DNA of 64,000 nucleotides from Amylostereum areolatum (Eukaryota; Basidiomycota; Agaricomycetes; Russulales; Stereaceae): NCBI GenBank assembly GCA_012932865.1, contig SAXG01000012.1, positions 496,001 through 560,000 of the forward strand, written 5' to 3'. A program made the position numbers and the translations under genes. The notes beneath the pieces are model-generated. The model had not been told where the DNA came from, did no database searches, and was given only the letters and a program-made list of their open reading frames with translations. The number at the start of each line of letters is the position of its first letter. Positions within the stretch are counted from its first letter, which is position 1. Shown here one piece after another: positions 39,401 through 52,022 of this stretch.

Positions 39401-39856
39401 GGTCTAGGCGACCCATGACCTCTGTAACGAAGACGAACATACCGTGAGCGACACGTCGCGTAAAGCCAAGTGGAAGAAACACTGACGCCATTGAACGGAT
39501 TGAAGAACTGCAGGCTTGAGCGGTTCAGGGAAGCGGGAGTGCATGACCCTGGCCTCTGAAGTCTCACTTTCGAGCGCCTGGAAGTAGTCTAGTCCACTCT
39601 TGCCGGTAACCTCGCATTGGAACTGCTTAAGACGATAGAAGGATATCCGGGCTGCGTACGCTCTGGATCGAAAGAAGAGGTCGTGGTCAGAGGCGAGCGC
39701 GAGGGAAAGAGGGGACGAGACGGACTCGTAAGTCTCGAATATTTCACCGGTGAGGTGGAGGTAGTAGACCGGTTTCTGGGGGTCGGCCTTGAGGGCGTGG
39801 AGAAGAGACTCGGACGGCTCGTTGAGGAGGACGCGTTTCCGGCGGCAGGTGGGCAT
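36434..39856 (-). CDS. ISWI-complex accessory subunit with WAC, DDT and WHIM motifs (ITC1/ACF1-like)
   Basis: This is a predicted non-catalytic subunit of an ISW2/ACF-type nucleosome remodeller. The N-terminus MPTCRRKRVLLNEPSE, DPQKPVYYLHLTGEIFETYE, AARISFYRLKQFQCEVTGKS and GLDYFQALESE form the WAC (Acf1/DNA-binding) domain. A Lys/Glu-rich linker follows. The DDT domain is at about 38290-38090 (EAFLMTWNFL, HLLAEIHSTLIYNLRT). A WHIM1-type block (PDERVAILAFMCDIAV), a long coiled coil and a WHIM2/D-TOX-like block (MGRDRFYNRVWWFDGMGSAS, HGMLKVGEWAVYTEIEEV) come next. The last two exons encode AWLNPKGNRELALRNALTKW and RSSRVKHAGADISRDPYM, ending at TGA 36434-36436. The final exon is outside the long open frame and was found from a 3' splice at 36540-36610. 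The start ATG is at 39854-39856. Confidence 0.88.
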
Positions 39857-41467
39857 GAGGGACGGGGGACGGGGGAGGTGGGGAGGGGGAGAAGGGGGCG
39901 GGGTGATGTGGGTAAAGATGCGGGAAAGGCTGGCAGGCCTTTTGGGAGTTTTGCCCGCGCGCGTATTGTCCTCGGGCCCTCAGGCAGAGGTTACCGCCGC
40001 GCTCGCCCTTCGGCCCCCTCTCAGGTCTACTCTCTCTTCCCACCCCCCTTCATCCCCCTCTCTCCTCCCGCCCCGACCCCGCCCGCCCCAGCTTGCCTCA
40101 GAGCACCCTACCCGCTCTCCTCGACGTGCGAGCCACCTGCACCAGAATCACCACCTCCCCCCCTCCACCGGACTTTCCCGAGTCCGCATTCCCTCTCGGA
40201 CCCACCACGTCTTTGTCCGCGATCTCGACCGTCTTTGATTTCCCCGTGGATCGCGCCCTGTACCTTGCCAGGACGAGCAGGAAGGTCGTTGGGTACCTTC
40301 AAGACATGAATGTCGTTGTGAAAGAGCAATCAGCTCAATACCAACTCCTTCGGCTTTGTCGCGCCATCGTTGTGCACATGCGGTTATCTACACCTCCCAT
40401 GGCCACATCTCAAGTACAATGCATGTATACTTCGTTCGTGTGCTTTCCTCATCTCCCCACGAATATGCGCATTCTTTCTGGCTTGTACTTACGCTGGGCA
40501 GCGCACTCACATGTTTCAGATCAATGGTAAGTAGATAAGATTAGATCGTCTGTTATCTTGTACTGGCTTGTTGGATACAATGTACGTATGTAACAGGGTA
40601 AGGGTGTGTGGCTAAGTACCGTCGTTCTCAATGCAAGCGACTAGGAATAATCGGTGTAGCCTGAGGATCTTCGCAGGGACTGTGGTAATCAAGCACTTGT
40701 CGCAGAATGACGTTCCTGACACAAACAGAGGGTTGGAGTAAGGACAGCGTCGAATCATGAGCTTTCTGATTGGTTGTGGGACAACAGCCACGTCATCGTA
40801 ACGCGACACGTGACAGGTCGCGTTGACAAATGCACGTGGCTGCTTGCGTCATCCTAGGCTTGCGCGTCGGCCGGGTCGCCGCGTCGCTCTTCGTCTTGAC
40901 CTCCACCACGTACTTGGCCACCGTCATACCTTCCCACTCTCTATGGCACCTCTACGCACCGCCGTTAGCGTCAAAGTAGCCTCCATGGCACAGCCCTACT
41001 TATACCTTTTACTTTGTATATCAGAAAACAAATTCAAATCAATTTTCCTCCAAAGCAATGTTTGTGCAGCAACACGGACGTGTTTTGTCGCTTCGGTCAC
41101 GATGACCGCGTCGCTCCCACCCCCCCTGATTGGATTTATTTATATATCTAGAGATTTTTCGGGAAATTTCCTCGGTGCTCGGATGAGGCGTGGTGGTCCC
41201 GAGCTCGAGTGATGTACGACACGACACGACCCGACACGACACAGTACAGCACACCCTGTCATCTGCATCCAGTGCATCTCGGTGCATTCATCTGGATCAT
41301 GTGCGCATTTTCTTTCTCTCTTGCGAGACGAACTGACATGTACTATTTGTGCAGAAGAATCTATGCGAGTTGGGGGTGACATTGGCTGGCCATTGGGATG
41401 GTGCACCGAGCAGGAACGCAGGTCCACTGATTCCGTCCAAGATGCAGCCCCCAGAAACAGTGCCCAT
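39857..41467. other. 1.6 kb without a recognised gene
   Basis: The left half is G/C-rich and pyrimidine-rich on the plus strand (39990-40200), probably promoter of the ITC1-like gene. A 65-codon minus-strand ORF (40612-40809) and a 129-codon plus-strand ORF (40823-41212) lack any recognisable domain. A CGACA pentanucleotide repeat lies at about 41217-41245. Confidence 0.4.
41217..41246. repeat. CGACA pentanucleotide microsatellite
   Basis: About five copies of an ACGAC/CGACA unit, slightly degenerate, just outside the 3' end of the small minus-strand membrane-protein gene. Confidence 0.8.
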
Positions 41468-42224
41468 TCAACCTCCTCGCAAGCGAACGAGAACACGGCC
41501 GTCCAGGTATGACTGACCTTAACAAACTGATCAATGTCCTTGCTTACTATATTGTTGTCTACAGCTTTCCTCGGCTGACGCCATTGGCCACCGCCGGTCT
41601 TGAGTGCGAGCACAACGACATCCTCAGGATCCTGAAGGTCCGCAACAGCATTGTATTGTGTCGTCCACGTCCGAATCAACGACAGGCGACACGATAATGC
41701 AAGAACCCAACCAACCAGCAAGCCTCGAACGGAGCTTTCATAGATGGTACGTGCATACTACACAAACCTTTCCTTGAAATTGGCCAGGATCGTCCGGGGA
41801 TCGCCTTCTCCTGTAGCTGGTCTGATGCAGGCGGAGGAACGCGGCGATCAATCGTATCCTATCCTGCGAAGACAAAGGGCGCACGTACTGGTCATCGAGC
41901 CGCGTTGTCTGCAAGACAAACATCTTCTCGCTCCATGCAAAGTCGTTTCCGGCTGCTGCAGCCCCGGGAGCGGTCACCTTGACTCCTGTGACGACTGAAT
42001 TTCCAGAGAGGGTTTCGCGCGTGCGGAGATGCAAGTCCAGACGGATCGTAATCGAGCACCAGAACCTCCTCATCCCGAGAGTGGGGAAGGACAGCAAGGG
42101 GAGGGTCGTCGGCGTAGTGATACTGAATGGCGGGGTGGGTGAGAGCCTTGGTATTTCCAGGAGCGGTGGATTGTGGAGACGAGTGGGATACCAAGATGTA
42201 ATAGGGCGGCCTCTGGTCTGCCAT
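41468..42224 (-). CDS. uncharacterised small protein with one predicted membrane helix
   Basis: The start MADQRPPYYILVSHSSPQST (ATG 42222-42224) continues to HPAIQYHYADDPPLAVLPHS and RDEEVLVLDYDP. Later exons encode VVTGVKVTAPGAAAAGNDFA, SEKMFVLQTTRLDDQ, DPRTILANFKES, then a membrane helix RGLLVGWVLALSCRLSLIRT and AVADLQDPEDVVVLALKTGG. A final splice gives RKASYLDGRVLVRLRGG and a stop at 41468-41470. The pieces lie in different frames and are joined by short introns; two junctions (near 42000-42050 and 41735-41765) are not certain. The family is not recognised. A shadow ORF on the other strand (41452-41697) uses the same sequence. The gene is head-to-head with DLT1. Confidence 0.65.
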
Positions 42225-42442
42225 GGGTAACCAGGAAAGATGTAGGAGGAGGACGGCGGTACTGAACGTACTGAACTTGAGTTACTTGCTGTAAGATTCC
42301 CACGAGTACGACTGGCGCGGGCGGGCCGCAGCGCTCGCCGAGCTGTCGTTTCCCGAACCTCAGGCTTTGAGACTTTGAGTACGACCATCTCTTATACTCT
42401 ACCATCTCTCGCCCATGAACGTCCACAAGTGACGCGGTAGCC
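42225..42442. promoter_or_regulatory. divergent promoter region, small membrane-protein gene / DLT1
   Basis: The region is 218 bp between opposite start codons. No core element was recognised. Confidence 0.5.
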
Positions 42443-43492
42443 ATGCTTTCAAAGGCGCAGACGTTGATGACCGTCGTGCACGGTGGCATATGGCTCATCT
42501 TCCTCTTCACTCTCGGTTGCTCCTGCGTTCTACTCCTTTCCCAGGCCGTCAGGACCTCCAGTCGTCGCTCGTGGAAGAATAACATCGACGTCCTCATCAT
42601 CGGCATCGCTTATGGCCTGGTGGTAGGCAAACATTCATTTCCTCTCGATTTGGAACGCGCACTCAATGAGGTGCGTTCGCGTGCAGCTGGTGCTGTCCAT
42701 CGCTGTCTGCCTCAAGCGGCGCATCTCGACCTTCCGACGACTACAGCGGATCATCAAGGGAAACTCGACGCTGGATCGAGACGAGGTGCCGAAGGTCTTG
42801 TCTCTGTCATCTCTTATGTCGGCTATGTCCCTCAAGCCAGGGTCTGCAGAGCGTGCACGAATTCATTGAGCAGGAATATGCACGCTCGGCGGTGATCGCG
42901 TACGAGTCTGTGCCCAAGGAGACACACCAGGAGGGATGGGGGCGGCCGCGTACGTTGTATATCGTAGCCCGCTCACCCCGTGTTTGTCCTGCTGACGTGC
43001 TGCAGACACGAGGTATTCCGGCATTCAATTCCGTCGTGTCCTCCTTGACACAGTTCCCGAAATGGGTCTCTGCCTTCCTGTCTATGGCCGTCTTGATCCA
43101 CGCTTACACCTCGCAACAGATACCCTTACGCGCTTCCTCATACCTTCGCTCCCCCATCTGCGTTCCAACGACCGCATGCTACACCATTTCCGGTTCATCG
43201 CGCCGCTCATACCCAAGGACAACGAAGGTCTTTCCTCCTTGCATTACTACGACTCGGCTATCCAACTCGCGCGTTACTCGGATCGCGAGCCCTCGGAACG
43301 TGAATTCCAGATAGGTATGGCAGCGGCGATGCATATCAAGCGCATGTGAGTTGGCCTCGCTGCGTTACTCATAGGTGGTACGCGATCTGACCGCCCGCCT
43401 ACAGCTTGTATGAATGCAGACTGGAGATGTTGGAGGGGTCTCGAACAGACGTCGATCGTCCGATTCCTCAGACTGTAGATGCCGCGTCTTAA
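42443..43492 (+). CDS. DLT1-like (defect at low temperature) membrane protein
   Basis: The exons are 42443-42622, 42687-42794, 42841-42949, 43006-43345 and 43405-43492, totalling 825 nt and 274 residues; all phases close. The first exon carries a membrane helix (VVHGGIWLIFLFTLGCSCVL), and NNIDVLIIGIAYGLVVLVLS forms a second across the splice, followed by KRRISTFRRLQRIIKG. Conserved cytosolic blocks are VHEFIEQEYARSAVIAYESV, HTRYSGIQFRRVLLDTVPEM and PSEREFQIGMAAAMHIKRIL. Two membrane segments followed by this RRVLLDTVP block are typical of yeast Dlt1, a non-essential protein of unknown molecular role tied to low-temperature growth. Confidence 0.78.
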
Positions 43493-43850
43493 TGACCGGA
43501 GGTGACGACTGCACGTTCTCTCGGGTCTATTGTACATGTCGATAACGGGCAATTTATTGCGGACATCACGTTGGTTGAACGTTCAGGTTGATCTTTTGGC
43601 TGAATACTAGTCTCCGTGATTGACCTTACTCAGAGGACAGTCGTTCGCTGAATACCCTAAGTAAGTAGTACAGGTGAATATGAAACGTCAGAAGACATCG
43701 AATCCAAAATATTCCAGCTCGTTACAGGGAGTACACCACAGTACCAAGTACACCCATTCTAAAGTAGCGCTATAGAGCGAGTTCTACCGACCGACGAGAT
43801 CATTGAGCCACATCCACACATTACCCGCGTGTACAGCCCGCAAGCTTGGC
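43493..43850. other. intergenic between convergent 3' ends
   Basis: 3' flanks of DLT1 (plus) and the cytochrome b5 reductase gene (minus). No further element seen. Confidence 0.5.
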
Positions 43851-45255
<1,405 letters not shown>

Positions 45256-45956
45256 GCGATTTTGTAAGAGAGCGCGCGTTATGGGGCGGACCGAACCGGA
45301 ACGAGTTGATTGGGGATTTGTACGGCGAGCGTGGTCTGGCCACGGCTGATTCCAGCAACCGAAGAGAGTAGAATGGAAAAGGAGCGACCCCGAACCGAAT
45401 CCTCAGCGTCTTGAGCGTGTAAGTCCATCCTCGATATCAGCGTGGGTGGGCACGGCATTGTGGCCGGAAGCCGGACGGCGTGGCCGGAGACAGCGCCGGT
45501 CAGAAATTGGCTTATGTGATATGAACTCCCTCGCGCGACGCATTGACCGGATTTCTTTCCTTGCGGTTGACTGCGACGTCTCGCCTGTCCTCGCTCGACT
45601 CTCCTCTTATTTCTTCGCCTGCGGTTTCCCTTCGTCCACGACTTGTTTTTTCTTCCCTTTTTTCTATCTATTCCTTTTTCCCCCTCGAACCCCATCTCCA
45701 CGTTGGACACCCACGCCGGTCGTGTGTACCATCCTCTTTTCAGCATGCTTCCTCCAACCATCCCCGCTCGCCCCTCAAAACCCCGCAAGAAAGGCCCACC
45801 CCTCGGTCTTCACGTCGACACTCCCGCCCACAACCCTTCCCTACTACTCGCCCTACAAGACGACTCCGCGTCTACTTCCGGCCATTACTTCCGCCACTTC
45901 CGACTCCGACTCCTTCCAGTTCCCTCCTCCCCCAAAGTCTCGCTCCTCTAGGAACA
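45256..45956. other. divergent upstream region CBR1 / phosphatase, including possible 5' exon
   Basis: An ATG at 45745 opens a 68-codon frame (MLPPTIPARPSKPRKKGPPL) that could be the true N-terminus of the phosphatase if an intron joins it to the next frame, which I could not place. Otherwise this is promoter and leader sequence of both genes. Confidence 0.45.
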
Positions 45957-48109
45957 TGAAGAAGCTTTCTCTCTCCCTCTCATCCGCCCAGTCTTCTACC
46001 ACCTCCCTCGTCATCCCTCAGCAGGGTCTATCTCCAGATGTTCCCTCTCCAGAACGCCCTAGGCGCGCATCCATCGTGTCTCTTCCCGCACCTTCCACAA
46101 CAGCCCTGTTTCGCAAGGAAGAGGATGGCAACTCACCCTCAGCTCCTTACGTCGATGGTCCCGTCGAGATCCTTCCCAATATTTGGTTAGGTTCTGAAGA
46201 TAACGTGCACGACTGGCAAGGTCTCGTACAACGCCGGATCGGATCGGTCCTCAACGTCGCAAAGGAAGTCGTATCTCCCTTCGATTCTGTCACCTCCCGT
46301 CCATTGCGCCCGGTATCCTCTACCCCCAATCTCCAGGGATACGTTGACTTGGTAGGGATACCTACTACCCTGCTCACAAACTCACCGGGCGCCCCGGCAT
46401 GCATTATCTGAAAATGAACTGGTCCCACGGTCAGTCTGACCTTGTCCAGCGCGGCTTCACAGAAGCGATGGCCTTCGTCGATCAGGCGCTTGAACGTGGC
46501 GAGGGCGTGCTCGTTCAGTATGTCGCTTCCCTCTCGCGCCTTTTTACGTCTTTCTTAATTTATGGCATCACCGTAGTTGCCAGTGCGGTATCTCACGGTC
46601 CGGGACTCTCGTGATTGCGCTCGTTATGCGTGCCGCTGCTTTACGCTCCTCTTTCGCCCCACCCGAAGTGTGGGAGCTCAAGGGCATGCAGGCTGCTTAT
46701 GCCTATGTCAAACAAAAAAGCAAATGGGTTGGTCCCAATATGTCGTGAGCGTTCCTTGCAAACCTTGCAGGCTTGGCAGTGTGCTCAGCGTTCCCAGTCT
46801 CATCTATCAGCTCTTGGATTATGAACGCACTCTGCGCGCAGACGGCGGTTCACCGTTATCTGACCTCTCCGACGCTGCTGCGGTGCAAGATGAAGAATGG
46901 GGGCGTAAACGTCAGATGATGGAAGAGGCATCCGAGTCCGAGGACGTAGATCAAGAAAGCGTCGAAGTTCAACGAGAGGCTCGTGCCTTGGACAAAGCCA
47001 TGGAGGATCGCATCCTTGCGCGAAAATCTTCTTCCTCGTCTGTCGGCTCAGGCCTCGGCATGGGTGCCGCATGGCGTAATCGCTACTCGTCTAGAAAGCG
47101 CACTGGCTCCATCGCCAGCAACGTTACATCAAACAGCGTCATCAGTGAAGATTTGGTCGAAGAAGACGAGGAAGAAGACTTGCTTGGTACGGGAGGCGGC
47201 TTTGATCGTACCAGTATCGACACGTCGGCGGGGAGCGTCGGCCGTTCTGAAGATGCTTTTACAGATATGTCGAGCGATGGGGAATACGGTCCAGAGCAGA
47301 CTCCTATGCCGCCTCGTCGGAAGGCTTTCGGTCTACGCGTCCCTCCTTCAGCGCCGGCTTCCAGGTCACAATTCCTGGTCGTGCCGCCGTCAGCGCCTGC
47401 AACCAAGTCTTCATTCAAGCTACCTCCGGTGCCGGCGTCTGCAACGAGATCGTCCTTCAAGCTACCACCGGTTCCAGCATCTGCGACGAGATCGTCCTTC
47501 AAGCTACCACCGGTTCCTGCATCTGCGACGAGATCGTCTTTCAAGCTTCCGCCCGTACTCACTACGGCAAGCGCGGCCTCGTTCGACTCGTCCCCTCTCT
47601 CGCGTTCGTCTTCCTCGGTGAAACCCCGCCGTCGCCCCGCCCCCTTAGGTCTTCTCCCTACCGTTCCCGACTCCCCGTCCATCATCATCGAGCAGCCCAC
47701 CCCGCAATCGATACCGGAGAACCCTCAGTCATTACCTCGCCAACGCAAAGAGTCGAGGAAACCTACTCTGCCTCCCCTTCACCTCCGCCGGATCTCCACT
47801 TCGTCGCATACATCTTCTCGCTCTTCCATCAGCTCGTCATCGCATTCTTCTCTCAACTCCCTGCCGGTTTCTACTCCGTCGCAGACGCTCTTTGTGTTCC
47901 CGCCGTCGCCTACAATGACGGCGCATACACCCTCCGCAATGACCCTGACATCCAACGCCTCCGTCCCATTCCCTACAATGTCCACGCCCCGCGTGGCTTC
48001 GTTCACCAAGCAGGGAAAGCGGAGATCGTTCATCGGCCTCATGGCGCCACCTACGCCGACCACCGCTCACTCACGAGTGGATGCACGAGGATGGATCGGA
48101 ACGCATTAG
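45957..48109 (+). CDS. dual-specificity (MAP-kinase-type) protein phosphatase
   Basis: A Ser-rich N-terminus MKKLSLSLSSAQSSTTSLVI is followed by the catalytic domain: VEILPNIWLGSEDNVHDWQG, GRPGMHYLKMNWSHGQSDLV, AMAFVDQALERGEGVLV, then the active-site loop. The loop is created by splicing: exon end GTTCA joins TTGCCAGTGC at the CGTAG acceptor near 46574, giving HCQCGISRSG, the complete HCx5R signature. Skipping this acceptor would destroy it. A long disordered tail carries acidic stretches and a 42-bp tandem repeat, and ends at TAG 48107-48109. The AYAYVKQKSKWVGPNMSLIY helix is typical of MAP-kinase phosphatases such as fungal Msg5/Pmp1/Cpp1. The start is uncertain: 45957 is conservative, with an alternative at 45745 in another frame. 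Confidence 0.85.
47399..47566 (+). repeat. four tandem copies of a 42-bp coding repeat
   Basis: Units begin at 47399, 47441, 47483 and 47525. Units 2-4 are nearly identical and encode 14 residues, ATRSSFKLPPVPAS; unit 1 is more diverged. The repeat keeps the phosphatase frame. It lies in the disordered tail. Confidence 0.92.
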
Positions 48110-48581
48110 TTTGTCTCTGCGACTCCCCAAGTTGCACATAAGTATTTCTTCCATGTTTATCCCAGTGTTGTGGCCACCATTCTTAATATTGCCACCTACA
48201 CTCTATTTGGTCTGACATGCCGGACATTTCGTTTTTTTCAAAATGCACATAGTTCGTCCCTGACTTATTGCACGTCTCCTCGCTTTCCCAGATACGACCT
48301 TCTCCTTCGCTTTCGATGTTCGTAACATGGACTTTGCATTGCACACCGCACTGTTGTACAACACCAACACCATTGACATTTTTTTCTTGGCCCAGCCATT
48401 TCTCAGTTTTGCTCTCACTCTCGCAGCACCATCATGTATCCTTTACAGATCTCTCGCGTTCATATCGTGCTGTACCGCGGCGCGGGCCTCACACTACACC
48501 CCATGAATAGAACCAACTGCTATTCGGACAAACACACCTGCGGGTGCTCTGGGATAGCTTGGACGTCAACCACACGTTGTT
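48110..48581. other. intergenic between convergent 3' ends
   Basis: 3' flanks of the phosphatase (plus) and TVP23 (minus). An 80-codon plus-strand frame (48268-48510) lacks domains. Confidence 0.5.
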
Positions 48582-49873
48582 TCAGCGAAACACTCTGCCA
48601 ACACTGTTCTTGACAACCCCAGTCAAGATCTGTCCACCCAAGCCGCCCATGCCCATGTTCCAGCCTGACGCGGCTGCGTTTTGTGCCCACCGTTGCTTCG
48701 CATCGCGGTCACTGGGGCGGAGCGGCGTTAGTCGGCAAACGGGCTCATACAGATCCGAAAACGAACGCGTATGTGAACCCCACGACGTTGGTCACGTTGA
48801 ATACGAGCGCGAGGAAAACAATGGGTATAAAGCTGGATATCGCGCCAGTGTAAGGCTTTCGATTGCAGATGTGTAAGGGAATACGTACGACAGGTTGAAC
48901 TTGATCAGGGCTACGATAAACAGGACGACCCATAGCACGGGAAACGTATACAGCGCAACCTGCGAATGGCGGCGACCGTGAGCATGTGTACATAGCCGGC
49001 AAAAGGGAATAGTCACCCAAAACATTCTGGATAACGATGACAAGTCAGACCAAGGTATGGCAATGCAGAGACGGGTGGCCTACTTGGAATCTATGGGATT
49101 CGCCGGCCGTGAAGGCTGTCGAGACCGTGGCCGTCAGTACATTCGAACAACGCTGTAACATGGTCACTGACATCACGGCTTTCGAAAACCCAGTAGCTCT
49201 CTCCATCATCATCGACCTGTACATGATTCAGCGTTCATCCCTGATGGTTCAGCAGTGAAGATGCAAAGAACCTGATTCCAAAATCGGAGACCAACAAGTG
49301 TCCGTCCTGCCACATTCTACTCAGCAGGCGGAGTGAGCGAAAGGGTACGTCACAAAAACGGTGAACGTACTCGGCAATTCCAGAAGTCCATAGCCAACAG
49401 AACGACGACGACCACGGTCTGCGCGATAGTCAAACCCATGCATAGCATGAAGGAGAACAAAGAGCTTACGGAGATAACATAGTAGTCGCTGAAGAATCCG
49501 CAAAGAATATAGGTGGCGATCGCAGCTATTCGGAACAGAAATAGGAAGAGCAGTGCGACAGGGTGGGCAGACTGATGGTGGCAGTCAGCAGCGGGGGGAG
49601 GCGGGGAAAGTGATGTGACTGACCTGGCGAAGTATCCCAGCAATTCCTGTGGGCACGGAGTCAGTTTACCTGCTAAGAAATAAGGCGCGATGGATATGGT
49701 ATACCAGATTCAGCATCACTTTGCGTGGATGCGAGACGGTCCAGTGGGCGGCTGCCCGGGGTAAGTACTACGGGTTCTCGTGAAGGGGCATTTGCGCTGC
49801 GAGAAGGCTGCTCGGGAACAATTGGTTCGTCGGCTTCTATGGTTTGGTCGAGCAGAGGTGTAGCGACGCTCAT
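48582..49873 (-). CDS. TVP23: Golgi membrane protein TVP23
   Basis: TVP23 is a small multi-pass Golgi protein implicated in vesicular trafficking. The start ATG 49871-49873 gives [20 protein letters not shown], an N-terminal extension of about 60 disordered residues. The core follows: [53 protein letters not shown] and [20 protein letters not shown], then [16 protein letters not shown] and [20 protein letters not shown], then [20 protein letters not shown] and [20 protein letters not shown], with a stop at 48582-48584. Four membrane segments and the [14 protein letters not shown] signature fix the family. The gene has several introns, some of which contain stops in the unspliced frame. Confidence 0.93.
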
Positions 49874-50016
49874 GGCGAGATCAGAGGTGGAGGCAGACGC
49901 AGACGCTTGCCGAGGTGCCCATGTGCGTGGGGAACCGCGCGCGCGTCTCACACGTTTGTGTCCTTCAGCCGTCGGACTTGTGTACGCTCGCTCAATGTTC
50001 CTTCTTCTTCCCCCCC
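49874..50016. promoter_or_regulatory. divergent promoter region TVP23 / 50 kb gene
   Basis: The region is 143 bp between opposite start codons, the shortest such gap in the window. No TATA box was recognised. Confidence 0.55.
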
Positions 50017-51687
50017 ATGGCCACCCCTACACTCAGTCGCGAGGACAGTCCTCTGCCCACAGAAACAACCGCTCTCCTATCTCATAGTCGATCTTTACAA
50101 GACACACCTCCGATTACGCGTCCGTCCGTTTCCCCCGTCGTCAACCATCTACGCGCACATGGCCCCCATGCGTTCGCCAGCGCAACCCCCCTCGGCTATG
50201 CTACTCTGGCAGACTCGGAGCAGGCCGCCTTTCGCCTCATAATCTACCTTCAGCTTTACCTTTTGTCGAAGAGACCTACCTTGAACGGACAAGATGTATG
50301 GGAACAGTGGTCGGCGGAGCGCGTTGCCGAGACGGGCGCCAGCGATTTCGAACGCCTTCTCCTTCATACTTGGTCCGAGTTCGTGGAACGTAACCGAAGT
50401 GGTGAAGAAATAGAGACTTGTCTCTGGACTTCCTTTCCTTTGGACGATGGCGCGCCCCGTCAGATTCGAGGTACGTTTCCTTCGCTGCTGCAATCTGTCC
50501 ACCGGCTCACCCTTCTGTCATTAAAGTTGTTGACATGTTGAACGACCCTGACGGCCCGACATCGTTTCTGTCTCACCGTCTGGTCTTCATAAGTCTCTTG
50601 CGTACTTGGAACTACGGCAGGGCCCTGCGGCCTGCACCTTCGGCCCTAAAACGCGTCATACAGATCTTGGAAAGCAAGGCGACCCCAAGGTAGATATGAT
50701 TCGTACTTCTTTCACTCAACATCTGTTGACGTTGATTGTCCCGTACCCAGAGTCCTTCATGCTCTTGACATCTTTATCCATCTCGGCTACCTCGCTATGC
50801 TGGCGAACTACCTTCTCCACCCCCCAAACAGCGTCATCATAAACTCCACATCCCCTCAAGGAGGCCCTCGTGAGGTGCTTCTCATCATCTACTCCGTAGC
50901 GTCCTTGTGCCGTCTGTGGACGGCCTATGTTGTACCATGCTCCCTCGTCGCCTTGACGTTCCTGTTCTCCCTCCCCGCCACGCCTCTCCCAGGAGAAATC
51001 ACCTACGGCATCTTGCTCGGTAGTTTTGTCTTGCATATTCTTCTCTTACATCTTCCTCGGACACCGAGCCCCAATTTTCTATTCGCTCCCGAGGTCACAC
51101 TTCCCCTGTCGACTCTGTTGTGGCACGAATTCACCTGGACTCTCTACCCCGCTTTGTTATTCTATTTTCCTGCATTCCTCCTATCGTCATACCTACTATC
51201 CGTTGCTCTCATGGACTCGATACCTGTTTTTACGGTTGGTACTGTCTTCACTTTAATTCGCGCCGCCCCCATGGCTACCAGAGAAGCCTTTGTCGCTTTA
51301 TGGGCCACCGTCATCCTTCTCATCCTTACATCTACTACGCTGCTTGTGTTATTTAGCGCCTCTGTGCTCTCCTCCTCGACGTACACCTCGGGCCCTTGGG
51401 ATCGCTATTCTCAACCCGTCGGGCAGCATGCGAGGAGGATCTTCGTGACCGCTGTGCTCGCTTACTCTTCCGAACATTTCTTCCCCCCACCCTTTAATCT
51501 CCTTCAGCTTGTCTTCATACACCCCCCGGTGGTCATCCTTCGCCTGTTTGGCAAGCGTGACTTGCGTTTTATATTACGAGTGGAGTCCGTCCTTTGGCGA
51601 GGCACGGTCGGCCTGTGTGCGCTCGTTGTGGCTGGAATCTGGTTATGGATCAGCAGTCTTCCTTTGTCTCCTTCTCTGGGTCGTTAG
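50017..51687 (+). CDS. uncharacterised multi-pass membrane protein (517 aa)
   Basis: The exons are 50017-50470, 50527-50689 and 50751-51687, totalling 1554 nt; phases close. The N-terminus MATPTLSREDSPLPTETTAL is disordered, followed by a soluble region (EQAAFRLIIYLQLYLLSKRP, TASDFERLLLHTWSEFVER-like). The second half is strongly hydrophobic with about eight predicted membrane helices: VALTFLFSLPATP, ILLGSFVLHILLLHL, LYPALLFYFPAFLLSSYLLS, LWATVILLILTSTTLLVLF, NLLQLVFIHPPVVILRLFG and VGLCALVVAGIWLWI. I recognise no transporter signature; it may be an uncharacterised fungal membrane protein. Confidence 0.85.
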
Positions 51688-52022
51688 ATTGTTCGGGGTG
51701 AGTCCTCGTCCTTGTAACATTTACGTGCGCTAGCTGATCAATTTGCCACAGGATTTACCATGCATTGTACCTACAGCGCCAGTGTTGTACAAATGAATAG
51801 TCTTCCGCTTCTTTGTTTGCAACCCCTTTAAGGCTTGATTGGCACCGAAGAAACTGTCTTGGATCGTTATTTTCAGGACAAACGACGTTTCCCCGATCGA
51901 CCTTTGTCCTTCGTCGGAAGACCAGTGACTTAAATACAAGGATACGTCTCCAAGTGCGCTTCTCATCTTCCGTCCTCTTCCTTCTCCACCCCCCTCACTT
52001 GTATATCGCCGCAGGCTCAGAA

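Noticed and set aside
41452..41697. Small plus-strand gene starting MQPPETVPIQPPRKR
   Set aside because: The sequence is better explained by the last exons of the minus-strand membrane-protein gene, which end in a clean stop.
47399..47566. CRISPR-like array
   Set aside because: The direct repeats have no spacers, lie in a coding frame and are in a eukaryotic genome; it is a minisatellite.
47083..47700. 205-codon minus-strand ORF with GTGGSLKDDLVADA repeats
   Set aside because: Antisense image of the 42-bp coding repeat in the phosphatase tail.
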